A DNA stretch of 64,000 nt from Bacteroidota bacterium (GTDB lineage Bacteria > Bacteroidota > Bacteroidia > AKYH767-A > OLB10). The stretch spans positions 1 through 64,000 of the forward strand of contig JADKIC010000016.1 in assembly GCA_016721435.1 (NCBI GenBank). Reading direction: 5' to 3'. A model generated the notes under the pieces. The model was not told where the DNA came from. It worked only from the letters and a program-made list of their open reading frames with translations, and made no database searches. Positions 9,576-20,493 of this stretch are shown one piece after another; position 1 is the stretch's first letter, and each line of letters starts with the position of its first letter. A program made the translations under genes and the position numbers.

Positions 9576-10891
9576 ATGCTTGAAGTCTTCCTCACATTCG
9601 GCTACATATTTTTAGCTATTTACTTGATTGGCAAATGGAAAATTTTCATGCTGCCGGAAGTTTCCGCAAAGGTGTTCCAGCTCATGTTTATAATTAAAGT
9701 GATTGCCGCTTTTGCCTTGTATATTATTTATACTCAGTTTTATACGGACCGGGCATATGCCGACATATTTCGCTATTATGACGATTCTGCTGTCATTTAT
9801 GATACATTTCTCAACAGGCCCTATGATTTTTTCCGGATGCTGACCGGAATTGATGGTGATGCCGCCGATTTACAGATCTATTACGATACCATGCGAAACT
9901 GGTACAATACCGACCTTGTTTTTAATGATAGCCGGACCATGATTCGCCTGAATGCTTTTTTGCGTCTGTTCTCCATGGGTACCTATTTCCCTCATGCCAT
10001 TGTGATGTGTTTTTTGGCGACAATAGGTCTGACAGGAATTTTCAGAGTAATGAACGACACGATAAAAGGCAGGGCATTTTTATTGATAGTGATTGTCTTT
10101 TTATTGCCATCTATGATGTTATGGACTTCAGGTATGATCAAGGAAGCATTTCTGGTTTTTGCTTTGGGAACATTGTTGTATCAGATTTCCCGGCTTATTT
10201 CCGATAAAAGTTCTTCGCTACGCAGATGGGTGAGTATAGTGTTGTCTATCCTTATTCTGATCACAGTAAAAGCTTATGTTTTTTTTCTGATTATTCCGCT
10301 TCTACTCAGTTGGATAATTTCAAAATACAAACCCCTTCCTCCGGTGTTGATCAGTCTGGCTATCTATTTGATTTATTTTACGATACTTTCTATTGCTGCT
10401 CCCTTTATCACAGGGAAATCAATCCCTGTTCTGATATCACAAAAGCAGGCAGAATTTTATTTTGTTGCTGAAACAGAACAAGCGATGTGTGTGGTGGAAG
10501 TAAATAGAATTCAACCGGAATGGTGGAGCTTGATTTCAGAAGCTCCGGGTGCTTTCGGCAGAACATTATTATTACCCATGCCTCAACACGCACATAATTT
10601 CCTGATGTGGTTTTCAGTGGCAGAGAATATTTTCATTTTGTTGTTGATGGTGTTCATGCTATTAAATATGAAGGGGTGTTCATGAAGAATATGTCAACAT
10701 TTGTTATTTCATCATTCCTGTTCGGCGTTTCGATTTTTATGCTCTCCGGCCTGGTCACACCTATTATTGGGGCGTTGGTTAGATATAAAGTGCCAGGACT
10801 TCCGTTTATAATTTTTCCGTTTACAATTTTATCGTATAAAAAGTGGATGAGTGGTTCTTTTCTGGGATGGTTTAATGGGAAGATACAGTAA
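9576..10891 (+). CDS. Polytopic membrane protein, first of a tandem paralogous pair, frameshifted
   Basis: This is a protein of about 438 residues with roughly ten hydrophobic helices once a frameshift near 10675 (GGGG run) is bridged. A polar loop at about residues 50-125 carries ADIFRYYDDSAVIYDTF and VFNDSRTMIRLNAFLRLFS; a GMIKEAFLVFALG motif sits near residue 190, and the C-terminus has LVTPIIGALVRYKVPGLPF. The next gene repeats this plan. The topology and the TP-G-RYK-PG motif resemble EpsG-like or oligosaccharide-processing membrane proteins of Bacteroidota, but I cannot name a reaction. The pair likely forms one transcript: 5 bases separate the two genes. Confidence 0.65.
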
Positions 10892-10896
10892 AGATT

Positions 10897-12169
10897 ATGA
10901 TAGTTTTTCTACATATTCTTGTGCTGAGCATTCTATTTTACAGAACTTCATTTCTGAAAATTAAGGGTGTACCCGGTTGGTATTTGCCAGGCATACTTTT
11001 CTTAAAAGTAGCAGGAGGGTTTTTTATTGCAAATTATTATTTGAGCACCTATCAGGGTGGAGATATGCAGGGATATATGTCCGACACCGCTGCATTTTAT
11101 AATTTATTTCGTGAAAATCCGGTCCTGTTTTTTAAAATGATGCTGGGAATGGAGAATGAATCCACACAACTGTTTATTAATAATCTGACCATTTGGCCCG
11201 ATAACGGTTATGGCTTTCTCTTTAATGACGCCAGAACGGTTGTTAGATTTCATGCCTTGCTGAGTATATTTTCCGGCACCAATGAATGGGTACACCTGAT
11301 CTGGTCAAATGTTTTATCTATCATGGGAATGGGTGCGCTGTTGCAATTTATTTTCTCCTCTCGTGGAAATGAACCGGAAATACCGCGCACTGCCTTCCTT
11401 GTTTTTTTTCTTCCTAATGTTTTTATCTGGAGTTCGGCGATTTTGAAAGAACCTTTGTTATTGTTTGCGATGGGAATGACGTTGCGCTATTTTCAATTAT
11501 GGAACTATAAGCGTAAACCGGTTTATCTGATAAGTCTGCTTTTTTTTACCGGATGTTTTGTATTGATCAAATCTTTCTGGTTACTCGTGTTCCTGCCGGG
11601 ATTTTTAATCTGGATGTTGAAACGTGATATGAAAAAGCCTTTCTGACGATTTCAATGTCTTATTTTGTTACGCTTGTATTGGTACTCGTAGGAGGCACTT
11701 TTTTTTCATGGTTAGATGTCCCGGCATTGCTGTTTGGTCAGCAGTTAAATATGTGGAGGTTTGCGGTGTTTATGCATGCCGGTAGTCTGGTGCATCCCGT
11801 TTCTTTTGCACCTACTATCACGAGTTTTTTACTGCATATTCCCGATGCTTTTTCATTTGCATTGTTTCAACCCTGGCCCTGGCAGTTGGCAAAGTGGTAC
11901 CATTTCCCTTTGTTTCTGGAGAACATTATCTTCCCACTGTTATTTTTTCTCGCCCTATATTTCGCATGGAGGAAGAGGGAGATGCCTTCCGCAGAAGTAG
12001 TTCTTGTAATTGCCGGAATAATAATTTTGGTGGTCTGCGGCCCACCACACCGGTTATCGGTAGTCTGATCCGTTTCAGAATGCCCGGTTTACTGCTCCTG
12101 ATCCTTGCATTTTATTCCTGGCACTACTTCTCTTCTAAAAGTAATATTTCGAAAAAAGAGGGAAATTGA
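10897..12169 (+). CDS. Polytopic membrane protein, second tandem paralogue, frameshifted
   Basis: This is a paralogue of the preceding gene. It shares an acidic loop (DMQGYMSDTAAFYNLF), LFNDARTVVRFHALLSIFSG (compare VFNDSRTMIRLNAFLRLFS), AILKEPLLLFAMG (compare GMIKEAFLVFALG) and a C-terminal LVTPVIGSLIRFRMPG (compare LVTPIIGALVRYKVPG). Three frames must be joined, with breaks near 11645 and 12045, giving about 424 residues. Conservation of the loop and the KE[AP] motif between copies suggests these are functional sites facing the same compartment. Role unknown; export or polymerisation of a surface glycan is one guess. Confidence 0.62.
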
Positions 12170-12206
12170 GTTTTTCTGTTTCCTTTGCATAAAATACGAA
12201 GAGACT

Positions 12207-13927
12207 ATGAATCTTTTTCGAAAGAAAAGTATAGCGGATATCCTTAAACAAGTGGAGTTGGACAATTCCGGAAATCAGGGTTTGCTCCGAAAACACCTTG
12301 GTGTGCGGGACCTGACTGCTCTCGGGATTGCGGCCATCATCGGTGCGGGTATCTTTAGCACTATAGGTAGTGCAAGTGCAGATGGTGGTCCGGGTGTGGT
12401 GTTTTTATTCCTCTTTACTGCGATCGCCTGTGGTTTCGCTGCTTTTTGTTACGCGGAGTTCGCCAGCCTTGTTCCGGTTAGCGGGTCTGCGTACACCTAT
12501 TCGTACGTTGCCTTCGGTGAACTTTTCGCCTGGATAATTGGTTGGGCATTGATCATGGAATATGCTATCGGAAATATCGTGGTGGCCATCTCCTGGTCGG
12601 GCTATTTCTCTACCTTGCTGGCGCATATAAAATTGCCCGCTCTTGGATTTCCGGAGGGGATCATCCTTCCGGCATGGTCGGGTATCGATTATTTTTCTGC
12701 AAAGCGTGCCTTTTTAGCTGCGCAAATTTCCGGTGCAGATCCGGCGGTGGTGCTTTCAGAAGGATATAGAGCATGGATAACGGCACCGGCTATAGGCAGT
12801 ATGAGAGTTATTCTCGACATCCCTGCACTGGTGATCAATATAATAATTACCTGGCTGGTGTATCGTGGTATGAAGGAGTCGAGGAATGCCAGCAATGCGA
12901 TGGTGGCGGTGAAGCTGATAGTAGTGGTGATGGTGATCCTTGTGGGTGTGTTTTATGTAGAAGCAGAAAATTGGTCGCCCTTTCTTCCCGAGGGATGGGC
13001 AGGAGTATTGGCCGGTGTATCCGGAGTGTTTTTCGCCTATATCGGCTTCGATGCTATTTCCACCACCGCTGAAGAATGTCATAATCCGCAACGTGATCTT
13101 CCAAAGGGAATGTTTTATGCGATTATCATCTGTACAGTTTTGTATATTATGATTTCATTGGTGCTGACCGGTATGGTAAATTACAAGGAGTTGCGGGTAG
13201 ATGATCCGTTGGCATTTGTTTTCGGTCGCCGAGGACTCCAGTGGATGAGTGGTGTGATTGCTGTGAGTGCAGTGTTCGCTATGGCAAGTGTGATGCTGGT
13301 CTTTCAGTTAGGTCAACCACGAATCTGGATGAGCATGAGCCGCGATGGTTTGTTGCCGAAGAAGTTTTCTACGATTCACCCTCGCTTTGGTACTCCCTCT
13401 TTCGCAACCATCGTTACCGGACTGCTCGTCGGAATTCCAATATTTTTTATTGATATGGCAACGGTAGTGGATCTTTGTTCGATTGGAACCTTGTTCGCTT
13501 TTATGCTGGTATGTGGCGGAGTGCTCATGCTGCATAAACATCAGGATTTGCCGAGGAAGTTTCGTGTGCCTTATTTCAGCGGACAGTATATTCTGCCGGT
13601 AATTTATCTCACGGTGATGGTGTGGTTAGGATTTTTCAGCAGACATGGATACATGAGCATGTGAATCCGATAACCAATTTAGAATCTGTTCCGAATTTTA
13701 TCTTCTTCCTCATCTTTGCTATACTTTCTTTTTTCAGTTATACCCGAAAACTATCGCTCATCCCTGTAGCCGGCATCCTTACCTGCCTCTATCTGATGGC
13801 TCAAATACATGTGCAGCAATGGATCGGATTTTCAATATGGCTGGTCATAGGTTTAGTGCTCTATTTCAGTTTCGGCTATCGTCATAGTAAGCTGAGTAAG
13901 ACGATCAAGCCGGAAAGGATATTCTGA
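12207..13927 (+). CDS. APC superfamily amino-acid permease (cationic amino-acid transporter-like), frameshifted
   Basis: This is an inner-membrane secondary transporter of amino acids. The N-terminal signature LTALGIAAIIGAGIFSTIGSA (helix 1, substrate-binding GAGIF) and FAAFCYAEFASLVPVSGSAY (helix 2-3) are classical for the APC family, and FAYIGFDAISTTAEECHNPQ is the helix-6 region of CAT-type transporters. The frame breaks near 13655; the last two helices (LIPVAGILTCLYLMAQIH, WLVIGLVLYFSFGYRHSKL) continue in another frame to 13927, giving about 570 residues and 12-14 helices. I chose the ATG at 12207 because the frame upstream is the tail of the preceding gene. Substrate specificity cannot be told. 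Confidence 0.9.
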
Positions 13928-14061
13928 ATCGGTGTATTTTGTACCTTATTTTTACTTCTTATACCCTGATGGATGTGCAACGAATTTTCGTTTTATAAAT
14001 TTACGATATTTGCAAAGCTACACTTCATCTTAATCAACTTTATACTTTAGAATTCATTACT

Positions 14062-14814
14062 ATGATAACTCTGATAACCGGCGCTACTTCAGGATTTGGT
14101 CGTGCCATAGCTTTGAAATTTGCCGAGCATGGCAGTGATCTGATTATTACCGGCCGTCGCAAAGGAAAGCTGGAAGAGCTCGAGCATATTATTAAGGATA
14201 CGTATGATGTAAAAGTGTTTTCGCTCTGTTTCGATGTCCGGAGTCATGAGGCAGTGAAAGAGGAGCTGGAATCGGTACCGCATTTCTGGAAGGAGATTGA
14301 TGTGCTCGTAAATAATGCAGGACTCGCATCCGGAATGTCGGCTATTCATGAGGGTGAGATAGCCGATTGGGAAGTGATGATTGACACCAATGTAAAAGGA
14401 TTGCTGTATGTGAGCAGAACCGTGCTTCCCTGGATGGTGGCGCGTCAGAAAGGGCATGTGATTAATATCGGTAGTACAGCAGGAAAAGATGCCTATCCGA
14501 ATGGGAATGTGTATTGCGGGACGAAGTTCGCTGTGGATGCCATTACAAAATCCATGCGCATTGATCTGCTACCGCATAAAATTAAAGTCACTGCTGTGAA
14601 TCCGGGTGCTGCCGAAACGGAATTTTCACTCGTACGCTTTAAAGGAGATTCCGCGAAAGCAAAGTCAGTGTATCAGGGTTTTGATCCTTTGCAAGCGGAA
14701 GATATTGCGGAGATCGTATGGTTCGCCGCCAGCCGTCCGCCGCATGTGGTGCTGAATGATATTGTTGTTACTCCATTGGCGCAGGCCAGCTCCGTATTTA
14801 TTCATCGATCATGA
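14062..14814 (+). CDS. SDR family NADP-dependent 3-hydroxy acid dehydrogenase-like protein
   Basis: This is a 250-residue classical SDR resembling YdfG, which oxidises 3-hydroxy acids or serine/allo-threonine with NADP. TGATSGFG is at residues 6-13, the basic pair GRRKGK near 32 (typical of NADP preference), NNAG near 90, the catalytic Ser in NIGSTAG and YCGTK near 153. The C-terminal NDIVVTPLAQASSVFIHRS is like the YdfG end. Its stop codon overlaps the ATG of the following amidohydrolase by four bases, so the two are translationally coupled. Confidence 0.85.
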   Translation: MITLITGATSGFGRAIALKFAEHGSDLIITGRRKGKLEELEHIIKDTYDVKVFSLCFDVRSHEAVKEELESVPHFWKEIDVLVNNAGLASGMSAIHEGEIADWEVMIDTNVKGLLYVSRTVLPWMVARQKGHVINIGSTAGKDAYPNGNVYCGTKFAVDAITKSMRIDLLPHKIKVTAVNPGAAETEFSLVRFKGDSAKAKSVYQGFDPLQAEDIAEIVWFAASRPPHVVLNDIVVTPLAQASSVFIHRS

Positions 14815-16416
14815 AAAAAAACAGTTTAGTACTCCTTGTTTCTTTATTTGCAGCTACTCTTCTTTCCTGCAGAACCGAGTATGCAGCAGATACTGTTTAC
14901 TATAATGCAAAGGTATATACCGTAGACAGCGCCTTTGCTATTGCAGAAGCGTTCGCCGTAAAGGATGGAAAAATTCTTGCAGTCGGGTCCGCTGTTGATC
15001 TGCGTAAGATAAAAGCAGCAGCAGAGGTTGACCTGGGAGGAAAATCAGTCTATCCCGGTTTTTACGATGCGCATTGTCATTTTATGGTTATGGTGTAGAT
15101 CTTAAAAAGATTTGGTTGATAGGCACGGATTCATATGAAGCCATCCTTGATACGCTGGTCCTGAAGAAGGATATAAAATTTATGGGATGGATTTTCGGCA
15201 GAGGATGGGATCAGAATGACTGGGAGGTAAAAGAGTTTCCGGATAATACAAAACTGGATTCCTTATTTCCGGATGTTCCGGTGTTTCTCATGCGTATAGA
15301 TGGGCATGCTGCATTGGTGAATTCAAAGGCCCTGGCAATATGTGGGGTGACCGAAGATACAAAGGTAGAGGCGGAGAATTAATAAAGAAGAACGGGAAGC
15401 TCACCGGTTTACTCATTGATAACGCTGTTGATTTAGTAAAACTAAAAATTCCTGAGCCCGGTAGAGAAGCGTTAATCGAAGCCTTGTTGTCGGCTCAGAA
15501 GAATTGTTTCGAAGTAGGTTTAACTTCAGTGGTGGATGCCGGATTGGATGTCTCAACGATTCAGCTAATCGATAGCTTGCAAAAAGCCGGTGTCATTCAG
15601 ATGCGGATGAATGCAATGGTGAGTTATAGTCCCGACAATGTAGCGTATTACCGGAGTAACGGGAGATATAAGTCGGATCGTTTACAGGTCTGTTCATTTA
15701 AGTTGTATGCCGATGGTGCATTGGGCTCCAGAGGCGCTTGTCTCCTGCATCCCTATATGGATATGCCCGGACATCATGGATTCCTGCTGAGTAGCGTTGA
15801 TTCATTGAAACAAGCCGCACGTGTAGCCGCTGATTTAGGCTTTCAGTTGAACACCCATTGCATTGGTGATTCAGCCAATCGGTTGTTGTTGAAAATATAT
15901 AGTGATGTGCTAAAGGGAAAAAATGATTTTCGCTGGCGCATCGAGCATGCACAGGTGATGCATCCTTCCGACTTTCATCTCTTCCATGATTATTCCATCA
16001 TTCCTTCTGTACAGCCCACCCATGCTACCTCTGATATGTACTGGGCAGGAACCAGAGTGGGGCCGGAGAGACTAAAATCTTCATATGCCTATAAGGAGTT
16101 GCTGAATCAAAGAGGATTGATCGCAGCCGGTTCCGATTTTCCGGTGGAGAGCATCAATCCGCTCTTTGGATTTTATGCGGCCGTAGCGCGAAAGGATCAG
16201 CAGTCTTATCCAGAAAACGGTTTTAATGCTGATCAAGCCATTTCCCGCATGGAAGCCCTTCGTGCCATGACAATCTGGGCAGCCTATGCTTCCTTTGAAG
16301 AGGAGGAGAGGGGAAGTCTGGAACCGGGGAAATGGGCTGATTTTGTAGTGCTGGAGAAAGACCTGATGACCGCTCCTGAAAACGAGTTGTTCAAAATAAA
16401 AGTGCTGAATACTTAG
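14811..16416 (+). CDS. Amidohydrolase 3 family (YtcJ-like) lipoprotein, frameshifted
   Basis: This is a metal-dependent amidohydrolase with a lipoprotein signal peptide (lipobox LLSC at residues 17-20), so it is predicted to work in the envelope. The first metal motif is DAHCHF, followed in order by FKLYADGALGSRGACLL, LNTHCIGDSANRLLL, RWRIEHAQVMHP and AAGSDFPVESINPLFGFYAAV, which together give the histidines and aspartate of the YtcJ-like fold. Frames break near 15085 and 15350; joined length is about 535 residues, normal for the family. Substrates in this family are mostly unknown amides or cyclic imides. It overlaps the upstream SDR by ATGA. Confidence 0.85.
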
Positions 16417-16731
16417 TGGTGGTGTAAAGGTTTTGATTTTTTCTTCTTTATAAATCAGCTGAACAAATAGCTAGTTCGATAAATTAAACCTTAATTGTCA
16501 ATTATAAATAATCTTAGTTTTGAATTAAAGAATTTTCTGATAATTAAATCTTCTGTTTAAACGCTGCGAACGCAGCGAACCCGCCGCGAACGCTGCGTTT
16601 AAGTTTAGAATCTTTATTGCTCCGGAGAGAAATAAATTCACTCTAATTTCCTTTATACCTGCTCTTATTGCGGTTAACATAGAAAATCATTAACTTAACC
16701 GACTGAATGCTGTTAACTGATAATTTCACCC
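16417..16731. repeat. AT-rich spacer holding an AAACGC-type palindromic repeat
   Basis: No gene is visible. At 16556-16605 a GC-rich block built from AAACGCTGCG and its complement forms a large potential hairpin in otherwise AT-rich DNA. Related blocks lie at 40549-40606 and 45221-45277. Confidence 0.5.
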
Positions 16732-17128
16732 ATGAATGCAAGTACAATCATTGATACAAACGGAAATAATACTTTACGTCAGGATCAGGATCTAGTACTG
16801 GTTTTATTCCATCTCCTCCCAAACCATCCTCCATGTGCCTGGCATGACGGAGTTCATTTTATCTGATCATGAATTGGGATTAATGCCCAATGATGGAATA
16901 GCCAAAATCATCCATCCAAATTTACCACATCCTGAAACCGCAACAGGAATACCCCGATGTGAAATCTACTGGCTCGTAGATGATATTAATGCTGCATGTG
17001 CGCTCGCTCTCACCGCCAAAGCAAAATTAGTAAGTCCCGCTGCCCTCCGCGACTGGGGCCATCGTGTTGTCTATTTTTCAGATCCGGATGGACATGTGAT
17101 TGCGTTTGCAGAGGTAGTAAAGCAATAA
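16732..17128 (+). CDS. VOC family (glyoxalase/bleomycin-resistance fold) protein, N-terminus frameshifted
   Basis: The intact part (16835-17128) reads VPGMTEFILSDHELGLMP, then EIYWLVDDINAACALALTAK, ALRDWGHRVVYFSDPDGHVI and AFAEV, which is the second beta-alpha-beta-beta-beta module of a VOC domain with the metal-ligand Glu in FAEV. The first module (YVSDQDRS-like sequence) is recognisable only by changing frame between 16760 and 16830, so I place the start at the ATG at 16732. Total length is about 130 residues. VOC proteins are metal-dependent isomerases, dioxygenases or binding proteins; no specific activity can be inferred. Confidence 0.7.
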
Positions 17129-17259
17129 ATAAGTTTAGATGTTTTAAGTACATAAGCTTTGAAGGAGATGGGTAGAAAGGTTTGAATTTACTCGTATAAA
17201 CTTCTCTTTTGTAAATATTTGTGGAACTCCAATTTTATGATAGGACAACGTACATTGGT

Positions 17260-17940
17260 CTAAAAAAGAATTCCAAATCCGCTTGTTATAAGAATCCCGT
17301 TTTTCTCGATTTTCTTTTTACCGGTACTACTTAATCCATTTATGGAATAATTGCTGCCTAAATCATATGAATATATTTCCGGGGTAACATAGATTATTCC
17401 AATGGAGAATTCATATCCCCATTTCTTTTATCAGTTTGATAAGTGCGGAGTCGCAAAGTGATTCTTTATAGAATTTGGCTTTATATATGTTGAAACCGTA
17501 TTTTCAAAGTAGTCTGTGTTTGGAAAATTTGTTCGAGAAGAAAATGTAATGGAATAGGCTCTGACTATTTGTCTTTGAAAATCCAGATTCAAAAAGAATT
17601 TCTTATTAGCATCTTTTTTATTTAGTAAACATCGTGATCTCAAACCAATTCCCAATGCTTTATAATTTAGACTTGATAAACGATCACCATTACGAACATC
17701 ACTATTAAATTCAACTTTGGTTAGTTCTGTATGGATAATAGGGGCCAAGTTCAATTCTATCATAATTTTCCAAAAGTTACAATAGTTTATTGAAAATAAG
17801 TAATATATTAATCTTCCATTTGCATTATTGACCGGAAATTGTATTTGATCATTGAAGGTATAATACCGGAAATTGAAATATCATTATTTAATGTATTTTG
17901 CCCACTGCATTTAATATTCAAAGCAAATAATAAGATGAAG
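17260..17940 (-). CDS. Probable outer-membrane beta-barrel protein, frameshifted
   Basis: The longest uninterrupted frame (17431-17763) is strand-rich and has no known domain. Downstream, in another frame, I read GYEFSIGIIYVTPEIYSYDL and a terminal NGILITSGFGILF before a stop at 17260-17262; ending in an aromatic residue is typical of an outer-membrane barrel. Upstream, another frame gives a hydrophobic stretch and FALNIKCSGQN, which looks like the end of a signal peptide. So this seems to be a ~225-residue secreted barrel broken by at least two indels. The exact start is uncertain and function unknown. Confidence 0.45.
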
Positions 17941-18046
17941 AAGGTTTTTCGTAACACTTTTAATTGTTTTGTTAAAATAATTACATTAGGAGTCTCGTGT
18001 ATAAAGAACCTTGAAATTAATCATATGTGCTATTCTTGGAAAAATT

Positions 18047-19238
18047 TCATTCCACACTCTTCATCTCCTCAATCTTCTCCAACAGTAAACTGGATTGTTT
18101 ATAATCCACATTGGCTTTTTTAGCGAGGTCAATGGTATGTTTACAGGCGGTCATAGCCGGTTCTTTTTTTCCGAGCTTGAAATAGATGCCTGAAAGCGTA
18201 TGGTTGTTACGGATATTATCTTGAAGGGAAACTGCTTTTACTGCCCAGGTTTCTGCTTTCGCTAATAATTCTTTATCCGTTATTCGTTCATAAAAATTAT
18301 ACGCGACTTCATTTAACCGTCGGTAATCGTCCATGCAGTATTTTTCAATAAAGGGCACAGCTTCGAGCTGATAGTTTTTCCAATCGGATCTCATTTTATG
18401 TCGGTTCAACGAGGCATAAGCAATAATTTTTTCTGATAAATCTAGTTCCGATTTGCGGAGTTTCTCTACCATAGTGTTGTAGCCGGAAGTATCTAATTTC
18501 TGAACACGATTCATTAAAGCAGAATTGTAAAGTGAGATGATTTTATTATCAATACTGTCAGCAGTGTAAATTTTAGCGTACTCTTCCCGTAAATACATGA
18601 CTTTTTGAAAAGAGGTCATTTCCACTTCTTTGAAGAGATCGTACATGATTCTCCAGTTCTCATGTTTCAGCATCTCTTTATCACTCAACCCGCTGAGATA
18701 AGCGTTTATCGTTACCTGATTATCCAATCCTGCTTTTTCGAGCATTTTCATATAGGTCGTGATCTCTTCAATATTGGCTTTTTTGTCGAAGTACTTTCTT
18801 TCAAACGTGCGGAGTTGTTTGGTGGTGTCCTGCGCGTCTTTTCCTAACTGAAGAAACTCAGCTGTGTTTTTCTTCCCCGCCGAGCGATGCATCATCACTG
18901 TATTGTTATAGTCGAAGAAAACATGCGTGCGATAGTTTTTAATTTTAATTTTTTTATTGAATTCCCTTCCTTCTTTTTCCATATCCATTTTAATGCAGAT
19001 ATAGTTTTTGTTAAAGTACGCCGCCACCTCCTTATCTTTATAAACGCTGTCTACCATGAATTCACAAAAGTGACACCAGGAGGCAAAGGCATGAAGGAAG
19101 ATGGGTTTCTTCTCAGCTTTCGCCTGTTGAATCGCCTGATCAAATGTGATTGCGCGGAAATTGATCCCTTCCTTTTCCTGTGCAATAGCCGAACCTGCTA
19201 AATAGAGGGTGAATAAGTAATAGATAGGTCTTTTTCAT
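18047..19238 (-). CDS. Secreted thioredoxin-fold protein with helical repeat C-terminus, frameshifted near the start
   Basis: From the ATG at 19238 the protein begins MKKTYLLLI; after one indel it continues LYLAGSAIAQEKEGINFRA, giving a signal peptide. The thioredoxin domain follows, with the redox motif WCHFCEFM near residue 55 and YICIKMDMEKEG. From about residue 140 to the end the sequence is helical, with TPR-like pairs (LSGIYFKLGKKEPAMTACKH). It is probably a periplasmic disulfide or thiol-handling protein; the CxxC site makes a redox role likely. Length is about 397 residues. It does not overlap its neighbours. Confidence 0.75.
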
Positions 19239-19304
19239 GGAATATATAGCAGCACTAAATTACAACTTTTATTTATGGTTAACGAGAGAATAGAATACTA
19301 AGCA

Positions 19305-19925
19305 CTAATGTACATGACTTGGCAGGAGGCAGTAAGGCAATTTCCAATCTGATTTTTTTCGTTCTTCTAACAAGAGGAAATTTCCGTCACAGTCGGTCAA
19401 CCTTCCCTGAGCATCTCTTTTCATAACTTTCATTTTTCCTTCATGGATGGCAGCTATTGTTTTCTGTTGCAGATCGGAAAACGCCTCATCTTTGTTTTCT
19501 CTAGCAATACGCAGACCTTCTTCATTGTTATAAAGATCCATCTCTACCGCTGTTTCATCTTGAAGAAATCCATCTTCTGTTTTCCCTCTTCTAAAGGCTT
19601 TGTAATTTCCTTTTTCATGCGCCTTGCCAAGTTTACGTGATGCTTTTTTCTCCGATGGTAGTCCCCAGACAAGCCATCCAGAAAGCATGACGGAAGGCAT
19701 CTAATTTTCCTCCATGATGAAAGGTGTCGAGTTCCTGTTTGCGATAAAGGATGGCCGTTTCATTTCTCACATAAGCGGTAATACGATGTGCTCTTCCTGC
19801 TTTAAACAGATGAGTCAGCGTCCAGCATTTTCAGGTCCGCTTAACCGGAAGAAAGCAGAAATCCTCGATTGATTGTAAGCCGGAAACGTTAACAAGAGAA
19901 ACAATAACGTGATTGTTTTTGTCAT
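19305..19925 (-). CDS. DUF6973 domain secreted protein, frameshifted
   Basis: The start MTKTITLLFLLLTFPAYNQS (ATG at 19923-19925) looks like a signal peptide. After two or three indels the sequence reads HHGGKLDAFRHAFWMA, then KLGKAHEKGNYKAFRRG and EMDLYNNEEGLRIA. DAFRHAFW, AHE and MDLYNN are the core of DUF6973, whose conserved His, Asp and Asn residues suggest a metal- or substrate-binding enzyme, activity unknown to me. Its ATG overlaps the stop of the upstream secreted protein by four bases, so the two are coupled and probably act together in the envelope. Confidence 0.65.
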
Positions 19926-20368
19926 TTACTCATGTGAAACATCATCGCCTTCGCAAAAGCAAAACTGAAAAATTGCAGTTGCTCTTGTTTGTTATCCGTC
20001 TCACCCGCCAGACTCACGCGAAAGCGATCCCATAACGACTCCGGTGCATCCAGCGAAGGGATACAATAATATTCAGGAGCGCCGCGCAATTTGGTATATA
20101 CCATAATGATGGCACAAGGTTGCTGTTCTGATGGTCGATAAAGTCCTTTGAAAGAGGCTTTGCGTTCTCCATACTCGTAATCTTTGAGATCTTTCACCTT
20201 ATAACCTCCCTTTAATTCAACTTTCATTTGCATCAGCATTTTATAACCGACAGACCCCATTACATATTCGTCTTCGGTTGTCGCTGCTATTTTCTGATCT
20301 TGTCCGAAAGAATATTCGACGCTGAATAGCATCAATATACATAATAGCTGATGAAATATGTTTTTCAT
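19922..20368 (-). CDS. Secreted protein of unknown function, coupled to DUF6973 gene
   Basis: This is a 148-residue protein with a clear signal peptide (MKNIFHQLLCILMLFSVEYS, cleavage near FGQ) and a mature domain of about 125 residues that I do not recognise (VGYKMLMQMKVELKGGYKV, PCAIIMVYTKLRGAPEYYC). Two Cys in the mature part could form a disulfide. A strong promoter match lies 17 bases upstream. The four-base overlap with the DUF6973 gene marks a two-gene operon. Confidence 0.6.
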   Translation of the reverse strand: MKNIFHQLLCILMLFSVEYSFGQDQKIAATTEDEYVMGSVGYKMLMQMKVELKGGYKVKDLKDYEYGERKASFKGLYRPSEQQPCAIIMVYTKLRGAPEYYCIPSLDAPESLWDRFRVSLAGETDNKQEQLQFFSFAFAKAMMFHMSK

Positions 20369-20384
20369 TATGTTGTTGTTTTTA

Positions 20385-20415
20385 CAAAGTTAATAAACCC
20401 GGCGTCCTTCCCAAA
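20385..20415 (-). promoter_or_regulatory. Sigma-A type promoter for the DUF6973 operon
   Basis: On the minus strand there is TTTG (20412-20415), a 19-base spacer, then TAACTTTG (20385-20392). Both boxes match the Bacteroidota consensus TTTG-N19-TAnnTTTG, the best match I found. The ATG is 17 bases downstream. Confidence 0.65.
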
Positions 20416-20493
20416 AGGGAAGTAGCATCTTTTTCAGATTATTTTAGCATATCTTGGAAATAATAATTATATTTCGGGGAAATATATGTTAGG

